Source: Bradyrhizobium mercantei (GTDB lineage: Bacteria; Pseudomonadota; Alphaproteobacteria; Rhizobiales; Xanthobacteraceae). From it: a stretch of 64,000 bases of DNA. The notes below the pieces were generated by a model, which ran no database searches, was not told the origin of the DNA, and worked only from the letters and a program-made list of their open reading frames with translations. Numbering within the stretch: the stretch's first letter is position 1; each line of letters opens with the position of its first letter. Both the position numbers and the translations under genes were made by a program. Positions 42,083 through 50,564 of the stretch are shown piece by piece. The stretch lies in contig NZ_MKFI01000008.1 in assembly GCF_001982635.1 (NCBI RefSeq), forward strand, positions 62,001 to 126,000. Reading direction: 5' to 3'.

Positions 42083-44755
42083 CTAGTTCGCCGCAGCGTT
42101 GACCTCCGGCCGCGCCGCGTTGTCCTGCTCGATCTCCTCCGGCAGTCCGGCGAAACGCCTGAGCGCCTTCGCCATCTTCACGCGGCCGCTGACGCCGGTC
42201 ATGATGACGTCGACCATCACGAACGACGAGTGGAAGTGGCCCTGCGCCTTGAGCTGCTCGACCTTGACGCCGGCCTTGGCGAGCGCGTCGCCATAGGCAT
42301 TCCCCTCGTCGCGCAGCGGATCGAACTCCGCGGTCGCGATGAACGCCGGCGGCAGGCCTTCGAGCTTGCCGCGCAGCGGCGCGACGCGCGGATCGGTGCG
42401 GTCGGCCGGCGAGCAGTACCGGTCCCAGAACCAGAACATCAGGCCACGCGTCAGGAAGTAGCCGGCCGCGTTGTCGACATAGGACTGGCGGTCGAACGAG
42501 GAGTCGGTGACCGGGCAGATCAGGAGCTGGCCGGCGATCTCCGGCCCGCCGCGATCGCGCGCGAGCTGGCAGGTGACGGCCGCGATGTTGCCGCCGGCGC
42601 TCCAGCCCGCAACCAAGAGCGGACCTGCTTTGCCGCCGAGCTCGGCGGTGTGGGCTGCGATCCAGCGCGTCGCCGCGTAGCCGTCCTCGGCCGCAGCCGG
42701 GAAGCGATGCTCGGGCGCGTGGCGATAGCCGACGCTGACGATGATCATGCCGGTGCGCCGGCACAGGTCGCGGCAGAACGGGTCGTCCGACATCTCGTCG
42801 CCGAGCACCCAGCCGCCGCCGTGGAAGTACACCACGACCGGATGCGGCCCCGGCGTCGCCGGCCGGTAGAGCTTGTAGGGCAGCGGACCGTCCGCCCCCT
42901 GCAACATGCCGGTGCCGACCTCGCCGACCGGGCGGCCGGCCGGACGGCCCTTGTTGAACTCGGTGAGGAAGTCGCGCGCGCCCTGCGCCCCCATCGTCTC
43001 GAGCGGCGGCAGGTTCATCTCGCCCAGCAAATTCAACACCAGCCGCACGTCCGGCTGCAGGCGCACGATCTCGCCGTCATTACACTGCTCGGCAACGCCT
43101 GGACCCGAGAGCTTGAAGCCGAGCATGCCGCGGCCGACCACCTCGTTGCAGATGCTGCGATACGGCCCGACGCCGCCGGTATAGGGCATCACGCCCTGCG
43201 GCTTGCCGGGCACATTGGCGCCCGTGTACCAGGTGTTGGCGAGCCGATGCAGCGTCAGCGTCGCGCAATCGGCCATGTGCCGCTCCCAGCCGGCCTGCGC
43301 GGTCTCGGTCGCCTCCATCGTGGTGAAGCCGGCGTCGCGCAGCGCGGCGATGCGTTCGACCACCCAGTCGACATGCTGCTCGATCGAGACCGCCATGTTC
43401 GACAGCACCGACGGGCTGCCCGGACCGGTGATCATGAACAGATTGGGGAAGCCCGCGACGGTGACGCCGAGATAGGTCTGCGGTCCATGCGCCCAGACGT
43501 CCGACAGCGACTTGCCGCCACGGCCTGTGATCGGATGCACCGCCATGATGGCGCCGGTCATCGCGTCGAAACCAGTGGCGAACACGATGACGTCGACATC
43601 GAAGCTGCGCTTGTCGGTCGAGATGCCGCCACTGGTGATCGCCTTGATCGGCTCCTGCCGCAGGTTCACCAGCGTCACGTTCGGACGGTTGTAGGTCGCA
43701 TAGTAATTGGTATCGAGGCAGGGACGCTTGGCGCCGAACGGATGATCATGCGGGGCGAGCGCCGCGGCGATCTCCGGATCCTTGACCACGGCGCCGATCT
43801 TCTCGCGGATCAGATCGGCGACCACCTTATTGCCGTCGACGTCGACCGCCTGGTCCGCCCAGAGCTGGGTCAGGATGTGGACGAGATCGCCCGCCGCCCA
43901 CGCCTTCTCGAAGCGCTCGCGGCGTTCCGCATCGCTCAATTGCCAGCTCACCACGGTCTGTTGCGGATACGGCACGCCGGCCATCGACCAGCGCGCCTGC
44001 TCGCGATAGGCGGCGCGGTCGGTTTCGAAATAGGTCCTGCGATCCTCCGGCGCCGGGCCGTTGCCGGCAGGCAAGGCGAAGTTCGGCGTGCGCTGGAACA
44101 CGGTGAGTTGCGCGGCCTGCTCGGCGATCAACGGGATCGACTGGATGCCCGACGATCCGGTGCCGATCACGGCGACGCGCTTGCCCTTCAGATCGACGCC
44201 CTGATGCGGCCAGCGGCCGGTGAAATAGATCTCGCCCTTGAAGTCCTTGACGCCGTCGATCTCCGGCGGCTTCGGCGACGACAGGCAGCCGGTCGCCATG
44301 ATGTAGTGGCGGCACGAGACATTGGCGCCGTTGTTGGTCGAGATCAGCCAGCGCGATGTCGCATCGTCCCAGGTCGCCTGCGTGACCTTGGTGCCGAACC
44401 TGATATCGCGACGCAGATCGTAGCGGTCGGCGACGAAGCCGAGATAGCGCAGGATTTCCGGCTGGGTGGCGTATTTCTCCGACCAGGTCCATGCCTGATC
44501 GAGCTCGGGATCGAAGGTGTAGCTGTAATCGATGGTCTGGATGTCGCAGCGCGCGCCGGGATACCGGTTCCAGTACCAGGTGCCGCCGACATCGGCGCCC
44601 TCTTCGAGCGCAACCGCCGAGAAGCCCGCCTTGCGCAGCCGATGCAGCAGATAGAGACCGGCGAAACCGGCGCCGACGACCGCGACGTCGACTTGCTGCG
44701 TGGTTCCGCTGTGCGTGGAGTCCGAAGCGCGTGCTGCAACTGCTGCGTCTGGCAT
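42083..44755 (-). CDS. fused Baeyer-Villiger-type flavin monooxygenase and HSL-family esterase
   Basis: An 890-aa two-domain enzyme. Residues 1-560 form a class B flavoprotein monooxygenase: FAD loop 'GAGFAG' (28-33), 'GGTWYWNRYPGARCD', NADPH loop 'GTGSSG' (198-203) and 'HPFGAKR'. The BVMO fingerprint FxGxxxHxxxWP reads 'FKGEIYFTGRWP' (172-183), with Phe178 at the His position. Residues 574-890 form an HSL/lipase-type hydrolase: oxyanion 'HGGG' (645-648), nucleophile 'GWSAG' (Ser719), 'EFDPLRDEG' (Asp812) and 'GHFHSSF' (His840 or 842). The likely role is oxygenation of a ketone and hydrolysis of the ester by one protein. A GGAGG lies 7 bases before the ATG. Confidence 0.93.
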   Translation of the reverse strand: MPDAAVAARASDSTHSGTTQQVDVAVVGAGFAGLYLLHRLRKAGFSAVALEEGADVGGTWYWNRYPGARCDIQTIDYSYTFDPELDQAWTWSEKYATQPEILRYLGFVADRYDLRRDIRFGTKVTQATWDDATSRWLISTNNGANVSCRHYIMATGCLSSPKPPEIDGVKDFKGEIYFTGRWPHQGVDLKGKRVAVIGTGSSGIQSIPLIAEQAAQLTVFQRTPNFALPAGNGPAPEDRRTYFETDRAAYREQARWSMAGVPYPQQTVVSWQLSDAERRERFEKAWAAGDLVHILTQLWADQAVDVDGNKVVADLIREKIGAVVKDPEIAAALAPHDHPFGAKRPCLDTNYYATYNRPNVTLVNLRQEPIKAITSGGISTDKRSFDVDVIVFATGFDAMTGAIMAVHPITGRGGKSLSDVWAHGPQTYLGVTVAGFPNLFMITGPGSPSVLSNMAVSIEQHVDWVVERIAALRDAGFTTMEATETAQAGWERHMADCATLTLHRLANTWYTGANVPGKPQGVMPYTGGVGPYRSICNEVVGRGMLGFKLSGPGVAEQCNDGEIVRLQPDVRLVLNLLGEMNLPPLETMGAQGARDFLTEFNKGRPAGRPVGEVGTGMLQGADGPLPYKLYRPATPGPHPVVVYFHGGGWVLGDEMSDDPFCRDLCRRTGMIIVSVGYRHAPEHRFPAAAEDGYAATRWIAAHTAELGGKAGPLLVAGWSAGGNIAAVTCQLARDRGGPEIAGQLLICPVTDSSFDRQSYVDNAAGYFLTRGLMFWFWDRYCSPADRTDPRVAPLRGKLEGLPPAFIATAEFDPLRDEGNAYGDALAKAGVKVEQLKAQGHFHSSFVMVDVIMTGVSGRVKMAKALRRFAGLPEEIEQDNAARPEVNAAAN

Positions 44756-44807
44756 GCCATTCCTCCCGTATGTTTTGATTTGACGGAAGGCTAGCCCTGC
44801 GCTTTCA

Positions 44808-44826
44808 GTTTGTCATCACGACAAAC
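44808..44826. promoter_or_regulatory. operator-like inverted repeat upstream of the monooxygenase-esterase
   Basis: GTTTGTC, five bases, GACAAAC: a perfect 7-5-7 inverted repeat 53-71 bases upstream of the start codon. It could bind a regulator such as a TetR- or AraC-type dimer. No regulator gene is adjacent. Confidence 0.45.
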
Positions 44827-44968
44827 GCAATCTGAGGTCGCCGCAATCGTGACGCCCGCAGTCTGGAGCAGGATGCGCAGCGCGTAGACGCAACTGGCTT
44901 GTCGCGAGCCAAACGCGCGCGAGATGTCTGCTGGTCCTCAATTGCAAACCGCGGACAGAAGGTTCGAG

Positions 44969-45850
44969 TCACTGGACCTCGGCCACCTTCTGTCCGGATG
45001 ACGGCATCTGCGCGTTGGTTGCCGCGGGCCGGCTCGACAGCGATGCCGGGTCTGGCGATCGAGAGGCGGCGTCGGGCGTTGTCTGGGATGGTCGATGGGC
45101 TGCGCTTGCCGGAAGCACGATCACTTTCGCTCCGACTTTCACGCGCTCATACAGATCCACGACGTCGTCATTGGTCAACCGGATGCAGCCGGACGAAACC
45201 CGCTTCCCGATCGTATCGGGCTTGTTGGTGCCGTGAATTCTATATTCAGTATCGCCCAGATACATTGCCCGAGCGCCGAGCCGATTGCCGGGACCGCCCG
45301 CCATGAACCGCGGCAGATAAGGCTGACGCACAAGCATCTCTGCAGGCGGACGCCAATCCGGCCATTCCGTCTTGCGGGCCACGGTCTGTTCGCCGGACCA
45401 TGTGAAACCTTCGCGGCCAACACCGATGCCGTAGCGCATCGCCTGCCTGTCGTTCAGAACGAGATAGAGGAATGTGCTTCCGGTATCGATCACGACGGTG
45501 CCTGGCGCTTGGTGACTGGCATAGTCGACCACCTGCCGAACATTTCTGCCGGGACCATCGGCGGCTTTGGGTGGTTCGACCAGAGGCGCCGGGGCCGAGA
45601 CCGGAGCCGGAGCTGGGGCCGGGATTGCAGTCGCAGCCGGCGTTGCGACACGAACTGGAGTTGATGTGTGAGGTGGCGTTGACGGTGCCTGGACTTGCTG
45701 CGCAGACGGCTTGCGTATCGGTTGAACGCTCGCCGGGCGAGACAGCAAACCGTACCCCAAAGCAGCAGCGGCGATGACGCCAACTGCGACTCTTCCTGCC
45801 ACCGGTAGTGCGAGCGCTTCTGTCTTTCCACGTTTGGCCCGCTTACCCAT
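44969..45850 (-). CDS. L,D-transpeptidase (YkuD)
   Basis: A 293-aa inner-membrane-anchored periplasmic enzyme. A basic N-terminus is followed by one helix ('VAVGVIAAAALGYGLL', about 21-36) and a Pro/Ala linker (45-95). The YkuD catalytic domain follows, with 'IHGTNKPDTIGKRVSSGCIRL' as its core (His206, Cys222). YkuD enzymes form 3-3 meso-DAP cross-links or attach proteins to peptidoglycan; the meso-DAP type agrees with MurE in this window. A Ser-rich tail ends the protein. It stands alone. Confidence 0.94.
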   Translation of the reverse strand: MGKRAKRGKTEALALPVAGRVAVGVIAAAALGYGLLSRPASVQPIRKPSAQQVQAPSTPPHTSTPVRVATPAATAIPAPAPAPVSAPAPLVEPPKAADGPGRNVRQVVDYASHQAPGTVVIDTGSTFLYLVLNDRQAMRYGIGVGREGFTWSGEQTVARKTEWPDWRPPAEMLVRQPYLPRFMAGGPGNRLGARAMYLGDTEYRIHGTNKPDTIGKRVSSGCIRLTNDDVVDLYERVKVGAKVIVLPASAAHRPSQTTPDAASRSPDPASLSSRPAATNAQMPSSGQKVAEVQ

Positions 45851-45975
45851 GTCTTTCCCCGGATTGCCATGCCCGGAGGAGGTACCCAGCAGATTTTAAC
45901 AAACTTCGAACCGATTTCGCTCGGGCAGGAAATCATCAAGCGTCGTTAACGCCGACCCAGTCGCGCGTGAAAGCC

Positions 45976-46680
45976 TCAGATCGAGCGCATCAGGCCGCCA
46001 TCGACGCGGATGTTCTGGCCGGTGATGTAGCCGGCGCCGTCGGAGACGAGGAAGGCGATGGTTGCGGCGATCTCCTCCGCCTTGCCGTAGCGCTTCATCG
46101 GCACGCTGTCGCGGCGCTCGTCGGTTGCCGGCAGGCTGTCGATCCAGCCCGGCAGCACATTGTTCATGCGGACATTGCTCGCCGCGCAGCTGTCGGTGAA
46201 CAATTTGGTGAACGCGGCAAGCCCGGCGCGGAACACAGCTGATGTCGGGAACATCGCGCTGGGCTCGAAGGCCCAGGCGGTCGAGATGTTGACGATCGCG
46301 CCCGACTTCTGTGCCTGCATGTGAGGTGCGACCAGACGCGTCGGGCGGATCACGTTCATCAGATAGACGTCGAGGCCGGTGTGCCACTGCTCGTCGGTCA
46401 GTTCCAGCACGCCGGCGCGCGGGCCGTGGCCGGCGCTATTGACCAGCGCATCGATGCGGCCCCAGCGCGCCATCACGCCGTCGACGGCGCGCTTCAGATC
46501 ATCGTTCGAGCGGTTCGAGCCGGTGAAGCCGAGGCCGCCGAGCTCGGCGGCGAGCGCCTCGCCCTTGCCCGACGACGACAGGATAGCCACGCGAAAGCCA
46601 TCGGCGGCCAACCGCCGCGCCGCCGCCGCTCCCATGCCGCTGCCGCCTGCGGTGACGAGTGCGACCTTCTCCAAAGCCAT
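45976..46680 (-). CDS. short-chain dehydrogenase-like protein lacking catalytic Tyr and Lys
   Basis: A 234-aa SDR fold from 'MALEKVALVTAGGSGMG'. The cofactor loop is TAGGSGMG, 'NSAG' replaces NNAG, Asn109 is present, and the C-terminus has the usual 'NVLPGW' and 'ITGQNIRVDGG'. The catalytic Ser is at 133 ('NISTAW'). At the fixed spacing of the family, Tyr should be residue 146 and Lys 150, but Thr146 and Phe150 are found ('PTSAVF'). The protein may bind NAD(P)H without classical activity, or it may use another mechanism. An alternative Met at 46716 has no good ribosome site. Confidence 0.88.
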   Translation of the reverse strand: MALEKVALVTAGGSGMGAAAARRLAADGFRVAILSSSGKGEALAAELGGLGFTGSNRSNDDLKRAVDGVMARWGRIDALVNSAGHGPRAGVLELTDEQWHTGLDVYLMNVIRPTRLVAPHMQAQKSGAIVNISTAWAFEPSAMFPTSAVFRAGLAAFTKLFTDSCAASNVRMNNVLPGWIDSLPATDERRDSVPMKRYGKAEEIAATIAFLVSDGAGYITGQNIRVDGGLMRSI

Positions 46681-46771
46681 GACCTGATATCCCTGTTGAT
46701 GACGAAGCCGACGCAAGGTCTATCATCAGGGATCGCAGGAGGCGACAGCCGTCCTGTCGCGCGATGTCGCA

Positions 46772-46966
46772 CTACTTCCGGAATACCTGCTTCGACACGG
46801 CGTCGAACCTGGCGACCGGCCGATCCAACTGCCACAGCTCGATATCGTGGTGATCGACAAGACGGCTGGCCGATGTGATCGCCTGATCGTCATCGGCGCA
46901 ATCCATGTTGACCACGCCGATCGATCGGCTGTGCTGCCCAACGATATAGGCGCGATAGGTCGTCAT
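46772..46966 (-). CDS. small conserved-type cytoplasmic protein
   Basis: A 64-aa protein 'MTTYRAYIVGQHSRSIGVVN' to 'RFDAVSKQVFRK'. The ATG at 46966 follows a GGAGG 5-6 bases upstream. The pattern of a hydrophobic start, an acidic 'DCADDDQAI', a helix and 'HDIELWQLDR' is one I recognise from many short Bradyrhizobium hypothetical proteins. The function is unknown. The long frame that continues to 47857 is the antisense of tupA and is not real. Confidence 0.65.
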   Translation of the reverse strand: MTTYRAYIVGQHSRSIGVVNMDCADDDQAITSASRLVDHHDIELWQLDRPVARFDAVSKQVFRK

Positions 46967-47128
46967 CCTTGCCTCCATGTCCTGCAAGCTTGCGCGGCCG
47001 GAAAATGGCCGGGCGGCCGTATGAATTCGAGGGGGGATGCGAGGGCTTGGTGTAAAGACGGAATAAGTGCCGCCGGGCCACGGATGCCGCGCTGTCCGGT
47101 CGCTTTGCGTCACCTGATCAATTGAGGC

Positions 47129-47983
47129 ATGGTGACCGCCATTCCTCCATCGCTTGCTGTTCACATGACATCCTTCCTTCGAAACCTCCTCATCGCCGCC
47201 GTGCTGCTGTTCGCCGGTCCGGCCCTTGCGCAGACCCGTTCCATCATCGTTGCCTCGACCACATCGACCGAGCAGTCCGGCCTGTTCGGCTATCTCCTGC
47301 CGCGCTTCACGCAGGCATCTGGCATCGATGTGAAGGTGGTTGCGGTCGGCACCGGACAGGCGCTCGACATCGGACGGCGCGGCGATGCCGATGTCGTGTT
47401 CGTGCATGATCGCGTGGCCGAGGACAAATTCCTGACCGAGGGCTTTGCGACCAGGCGACACGACGTGATGTACAATGATTTCGTCATCGTCGGTCCGAAA
47501 ACCGATCCGGCGCATATCGCCGGGGACAAGGATGTCGCGGACGCCTTGCGCAAGATCGCTGCGACGAAATCGGCCTTCATTTCTCGCGGCGACCACTCCG
47601 GTACGCACGAGGCCGAGTTGCGGCTCTGGAAAGATGCCGGTGTCGATCTCGGCTCCGCAAAGGGCCAGTGGTATCGCGAGATCGGACAGGGCATGGGTCC
47701 GGCGCTCAACATGGCGGCGGCATCGAATGCCTATGTGCTGTCCGACCGCGGGACCTGGCTGTCGTTCAAGAATCGCGGCGAGCTCGCCGTGCTGACCGAA
47801 GGCGACCGGCGGCTGTTCAATCAGTACGGCGTGATGCTGGTCAATCCGGCGAAGCATCCGGCGATGAAGGCGGCGGACGGACAGGCCTTCATCGACTGGC
47901 TGGTCTCACAAGCCGGGCAGTCGGCCATCGCCGGCTACAAGGTCGGCGGCGAGCAGCTATTTTTCCCCAACGCCGCGCACTAG
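47129..47983 (+). CDS. tupA: tungstate-binding periplasmic protein TupA
   Basis: Substrate-binding component of a tungstate ABC importer. The protein is 284 aa, or 272 if translation starts at the Met at 47165. The signal peptide 'FLRNLLIAAVLLFAGPALA' ends before 'QTRSIIVASTTSTEQSGLF'. The 'ASTTSTEQSGL' block is the oxyanion-binding signature of TupA. Further family blocks are 'DADVVFVHDRVAEDKF', 'FISRGDHSGTHEAE' and 'ASNAYVLSDRGTWLSF'. It converges on tupB and overlaps it by 27 bases at the 3' ends, which is not the usual tupABC order. No ATPase gene is nearby. Confidence 0.92.
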   Translation: MVTAIPPSLAVHMTSFLRNLLIAAVLLFAGPALAQTRSIIVASTTSTEQSGLFGYLLPRFTQASGIDVKVVAVGTGQALDIGRRGDADVVFVHDRVAEDKFLTEGFATRRHDVMYNDFVIVGPKTDPAHIAGDKDVADALRKIAATKSAFISRGDHSGTHEAELRLWKDAGVDLGSAKGQWYREIGQGMGPALNMAAASNAYVLSDRGTWLSFKNRGELAVLTEGDRRLFNQYGVMLVNPAKHPAMKAADGQAFIDWLVSQAGQSAIAGYKVGGEQLFFPNAAH

Positions 47984-48655
47984 CAGAAACGCGATCGTGC
48001 TGACGCTGATGCTCAGCGCAAGCAGGATCACACCGAGGCCGAGACCGAGCGCCAGCTCGCCCTTGCTGGTCTCGAGCGCGATCGCGGTGGTCATCGTTCG
48101 CGTGTAGCCGCTGATATTGCCGCCCACGATGATGATGGCGCCGACCTCCGCGATGGCGCGGCCGAAAGCGGCCAGGAACGCGGTGAGCAGCGAGGCACGG
48201 CCGAGCGAGAACACCAGCGCGAGGCTGCGCAGCCGGGACAGGCCGTCGGTGCGGATCAAATCGGCATACTCCGCCCACAGCAGCGCGACCGGACGATGCA
48301 CCAACGCAACCACGATCGGCGTGGCCAGGATGACCTGCGCCACGACCATCGCCGTCGGCGTGAACAGCAGGCCGGCAAAGCCCAGCGGTCCCGATCGCGA
48401 CAGCAGGAGATAAAGCCCGAGCCCGACCACGACCGGCGGCAGGCCGAGACAGGCATTGGCGAGCACGATCACCACCTGCCGGCCACGAAATTTCGAGATC
48501 GCAAGCCAGCCGCCGATCGGCGCACCGATCAGCAGCGCGAGCAGGCTCGCGAACAGGCTGACGCGCAACGACAATGCGACGATCCCGAGCAGGACCGGAT
48601 CGCGACCGGCTATCAGAGAAGCGGCCGCCGTGATCGACTGTGCGAAGTCATTCAT
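47957..48655 (-). CDS. tupB: tungstate ABC transporter permease TupB
   Basis: Inner-membrane permease of 232 aa with about five to six helices. The EAA-type loop that contacts the ATPase is around 'AAFGRAIAEVGAIIIVGGNI'. 'GLPPVVVGLGLYLLLSRSGPLG' spans a helix pair, and 'LETSKGELALGLGLG' is typical of TupB. It is on the opposite strand to tupA with overlapping ends. The partner ATPase (TupC) must be encoded elsewhere. Molybdate or tungstate is the expected substrate of the family. Confidence 0.92.
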   Translation of the reverse strand: MNDFAQSITAAASLIAGRDPVLLGIVALSLRVSLFASLLALLIGAPIGGWLAISKFRGRQVVIVLANACLGLPPVVVGLGLYLLLSRSGPLGFAGLLFTPTAMVVAQVILATPIVVALVHRPVALLWAEYADLIRTDGLSRLRSLALVFSLGRASLLTAFLAAFGRAIAEVGAIIIVGGNISGYTRTMTTAIALETSKGELALGLGLGVILLALSISVSTIAFLLVRGVGEK

Positions 48656-48726
48656 GCCGGCCTGGAAGCCACGTCTTGTTCCCGCACCATGCCGGCATCA
48701 CCAACCTTGCGGGAGCGGTCACTCGC

Positions 48727-49110
48727 TCACGCCTGCGCGCCGCCCCTGACCAGCTTGGCCACCGCCGCGACCAGTTCGTCGGGCGAGAACGGCTTGTTGA
48801 GCAGCACGCTGTCCGGCACGCCCCGGGTCGGCCACTCGTCGCCGCCACCGCCGGTGATGTAGAGCACCGGAAATGACGGATCGATCTCGCGGGCGCCGCG
48901 CGCCACACGCCAGCCGTCGAGCCGGCCGAGCAGGCGAATGTCGGTGACCAGTGCACTGTATTTGGTGCGGAACGCCTTCAGCAGCGTCAGTGCTTCCTCA
49001 CCCGAGCCTGCGATCGCCGGCTCATAGCCGCCGTCCCTCAGGGCGTCTTCCACCATCATCTGAAGATCACGATCGTCTTCGATGACGAGAATGATCGGCA
49101 CGTCTTGCAA
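48727..49110 (-). CDS. single-domain response regulator (CheY-like receiver)
   Basis: A 127-aa receiver domain without an output domain. Acidic pocket 'VIEDDRD' (Asp12/13), phospho-acceptor Asp57 in 'LVTDIRLLG', Thr86 in 'LYITGGG' and Lys106 in 'LNKPFSPDEL' are all present, so it should be phosphorylatable. The start codon appears to be TTG (49110), with GGGGGAT 8 bases upstream; a GTG four codons on is the alternative. No histidine kinase is adjacent. It lies 71 bases beyond the tupB start on the same strand but is not obviously related to it. Confidence 0.9.
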   Translation of the reverse strand: MQDVPIILVIEDDRDLQMMVEDALRDGGYEPAIAGSGEEALTLLKAFRTKYSALVTDIRLLGRLDGWRVARGAREIDPSFPVLYITGGGGDEWPTRGVPDSVLLNKPFSPDELVAAVAKLVRGGAQA

Positions 49111-49221
49111 AGCTATCCCCCGGAAATCAGCCGGGTGCGCCCGGCTCCGCGAACATATGCAGCAAAAGTGGCTACCGTTTGCACGGTGTCACCCAGTAAA
49201 AATACGGGTATCAGACGCGTT

Positions 49222-50439
49222 CTATTCGTCGGCGAATTCGTCTTCTTCGTTGACCCCCGCTTTACCCCGCGGGGCCGGCTTTCTGCCGCCAAGCGATCCT
49301 GTGACATAAGGTTCGCGCGTTGCATAGGGGTTACGGCCGCCGGCGCGCGCCGCGACCTCCTCGCCGGAGACGGCGGCGGGCTGGCAGATCAGGCGCCGGC
49401 TGGCCCGGCGCATCAGGTCCACATGGATATGGTCGTAGTGATAGACGTTGGACCCCGGCGCCAGCACCGTGGTGAATTGCTGGCAGGCGGCGGCCTGGAC
49501 GTCGCGCAGGAAGCCCTGCTCTTCCGGCAGTCCCTTCCAGCCATCCTTCACCGAGATGCGGCGGCCGTCGGCGAGCGTGAAGGCTGCGATATCGAGCGCG
49601 TTGCCGAAGGCGTGCTCGGAGATATGCGCGTGCGAATTGCCGTTCATGCCGCGGCAGGAATAGGCCGAGATCTGCTTGATCTCGACGACGCGCGCGCCGA
49701 ACCAGCGCTGCGCCGCCGGCTGCACGGAATCGGCGAGCCAGCGCTCGAGCACCGAGACGATCGGGCACGCCAGCGTCGCCGCCGGCTTCACCGCGACCGG
49801 GCCGACCGTCATGACAGGATTGCCGCTCGACGGACCGAGCGGCGGCGGCGGCGCCTCGCGCGGCTGCTGGGAATAAGGCGCAGGTGAATAAGGCGCGGCC
49901 GCGCCCTCGCGCTGCGGATTGCCCGGCAGGCCCGGATAATAAGGTCGCTCGCCGCGTGCGTCGGGCGAGCCTTCCGGCGGCAGGTCGATCTCGTCCTGTT
50001 GCGGCGGAACGCCGGGCGCCGACAGCGACACCGGCCCGCTCGGCTGGCTGCCATAGTTCGGCTGTCCGACGGCCTGATCGGAATAGGGTGCCTGCGCGGG
50101 CAGCGGGCTCGGCTGCCGGTTGATCGGCCAACGCGGCTGGCCGTTGCCGACCGACGCCGGCGGACGCAGGCTGTCGTCGGCAAACCCGTAAGCGGAACTG
50201 GCTTCGCCGAGTGCGGCGACCTTGAGCGGGAACTCGGCGCCGCAAACACCGGGACCCGAGATCGGATCGATGCGGACGAGGTCAGGTCCTTCCTTGACCG
50301 CGCCCGATTTCAGGCATGCGGCCTCGGCCTCGGCGCGCCACGGTTCACGCTCGGCAGTCTGGAACAGACCGCGGCCGCAACCAGCAAGCGACACAAGGAC
50401 AAGGGAGCCGACGAGATACAAACGAACTCCACGCGTCAT
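49222..50439 (-). CDS. extensin-like (M15-type) lipoprotein
   Basis: A 405-aa exported protein. The signal 'YLVGSLVLVSLAGC' ends in a lipobox Cys. The middle (about 95-210) is a Pro/Gln/Gly-rich disordered linker. The C-terminal extensin-like domain (PF06904) has 'AYSCRGMNGNSHAHISEHAF', 'GNALDIAAF' and 'YHYDHIHVDLMRR'. These supply a His, an Asp and an HxH cluster like those of zinc D,D-peptidases of the M15 fold, so a peptidoglycan-linked role is plausible. The tail is basic and then acidic. Confidence 0.88.
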   Translation of the reverse strand: MTRGVRLYLVGSLVLVSLAGCGRGLFQTAEREPWRAEAEAACLKSGAVKEGPDLVRIDPISGPGVCGAEFPLKVAALGEASSAYGFADDSLRPPASVGNGQPRWPINRQPSPLPAQAPYSDQAVGQPNYGSQPSGPVSLSAPGVPPQQDEIDLPPEGSPDARGERPYYPGLPGNPQREGAAAPYSPAPYSQQPREAPPPPLGPSSGNPVMTVGPVAVKPAATLACPIVSVLERWLADSVQPAAQRWFGARVVEIKQISAYSCRGMNGNSHAHISEHAFGNALDIAAFTLADGRRISVKDGWKGLPEEQGFLRDVQAAACQQFTTVLAPGSNVYHYDHIHVDLMRRASRRLICQPAAVSGEEVAARAGGRNPYATREPYVTGSLGGRKPAPRGKAGVNEEDEFADE

Positions 50440-50564
50440 GGCGCGGAGGTTCTGCGAATTTGATTAAAGACTCTTCAACGCATTTCGACTGAATGATTTC
50501 AGGCGTTTTTAACCATGCGTTGGAACCCGGCAGAGCATCGCACGCTGCCGGGATTTTGTTTTCA

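Noticed and set aside
41939..44794. 951-codon open frame on the plus strand
   Set aside because: It is antisense to the monooxygenase-esterase gene. Its composition (Arg, Ala, Asp, His) is that of reversed codons and no motif is present.
46967..47857. Extension of the 64-aa gene to a 361-codon frame
   Set aside because: The extra part is antisense to tupA. The GGAGG directly upstream of the ATG at 46966 supports the short protein.
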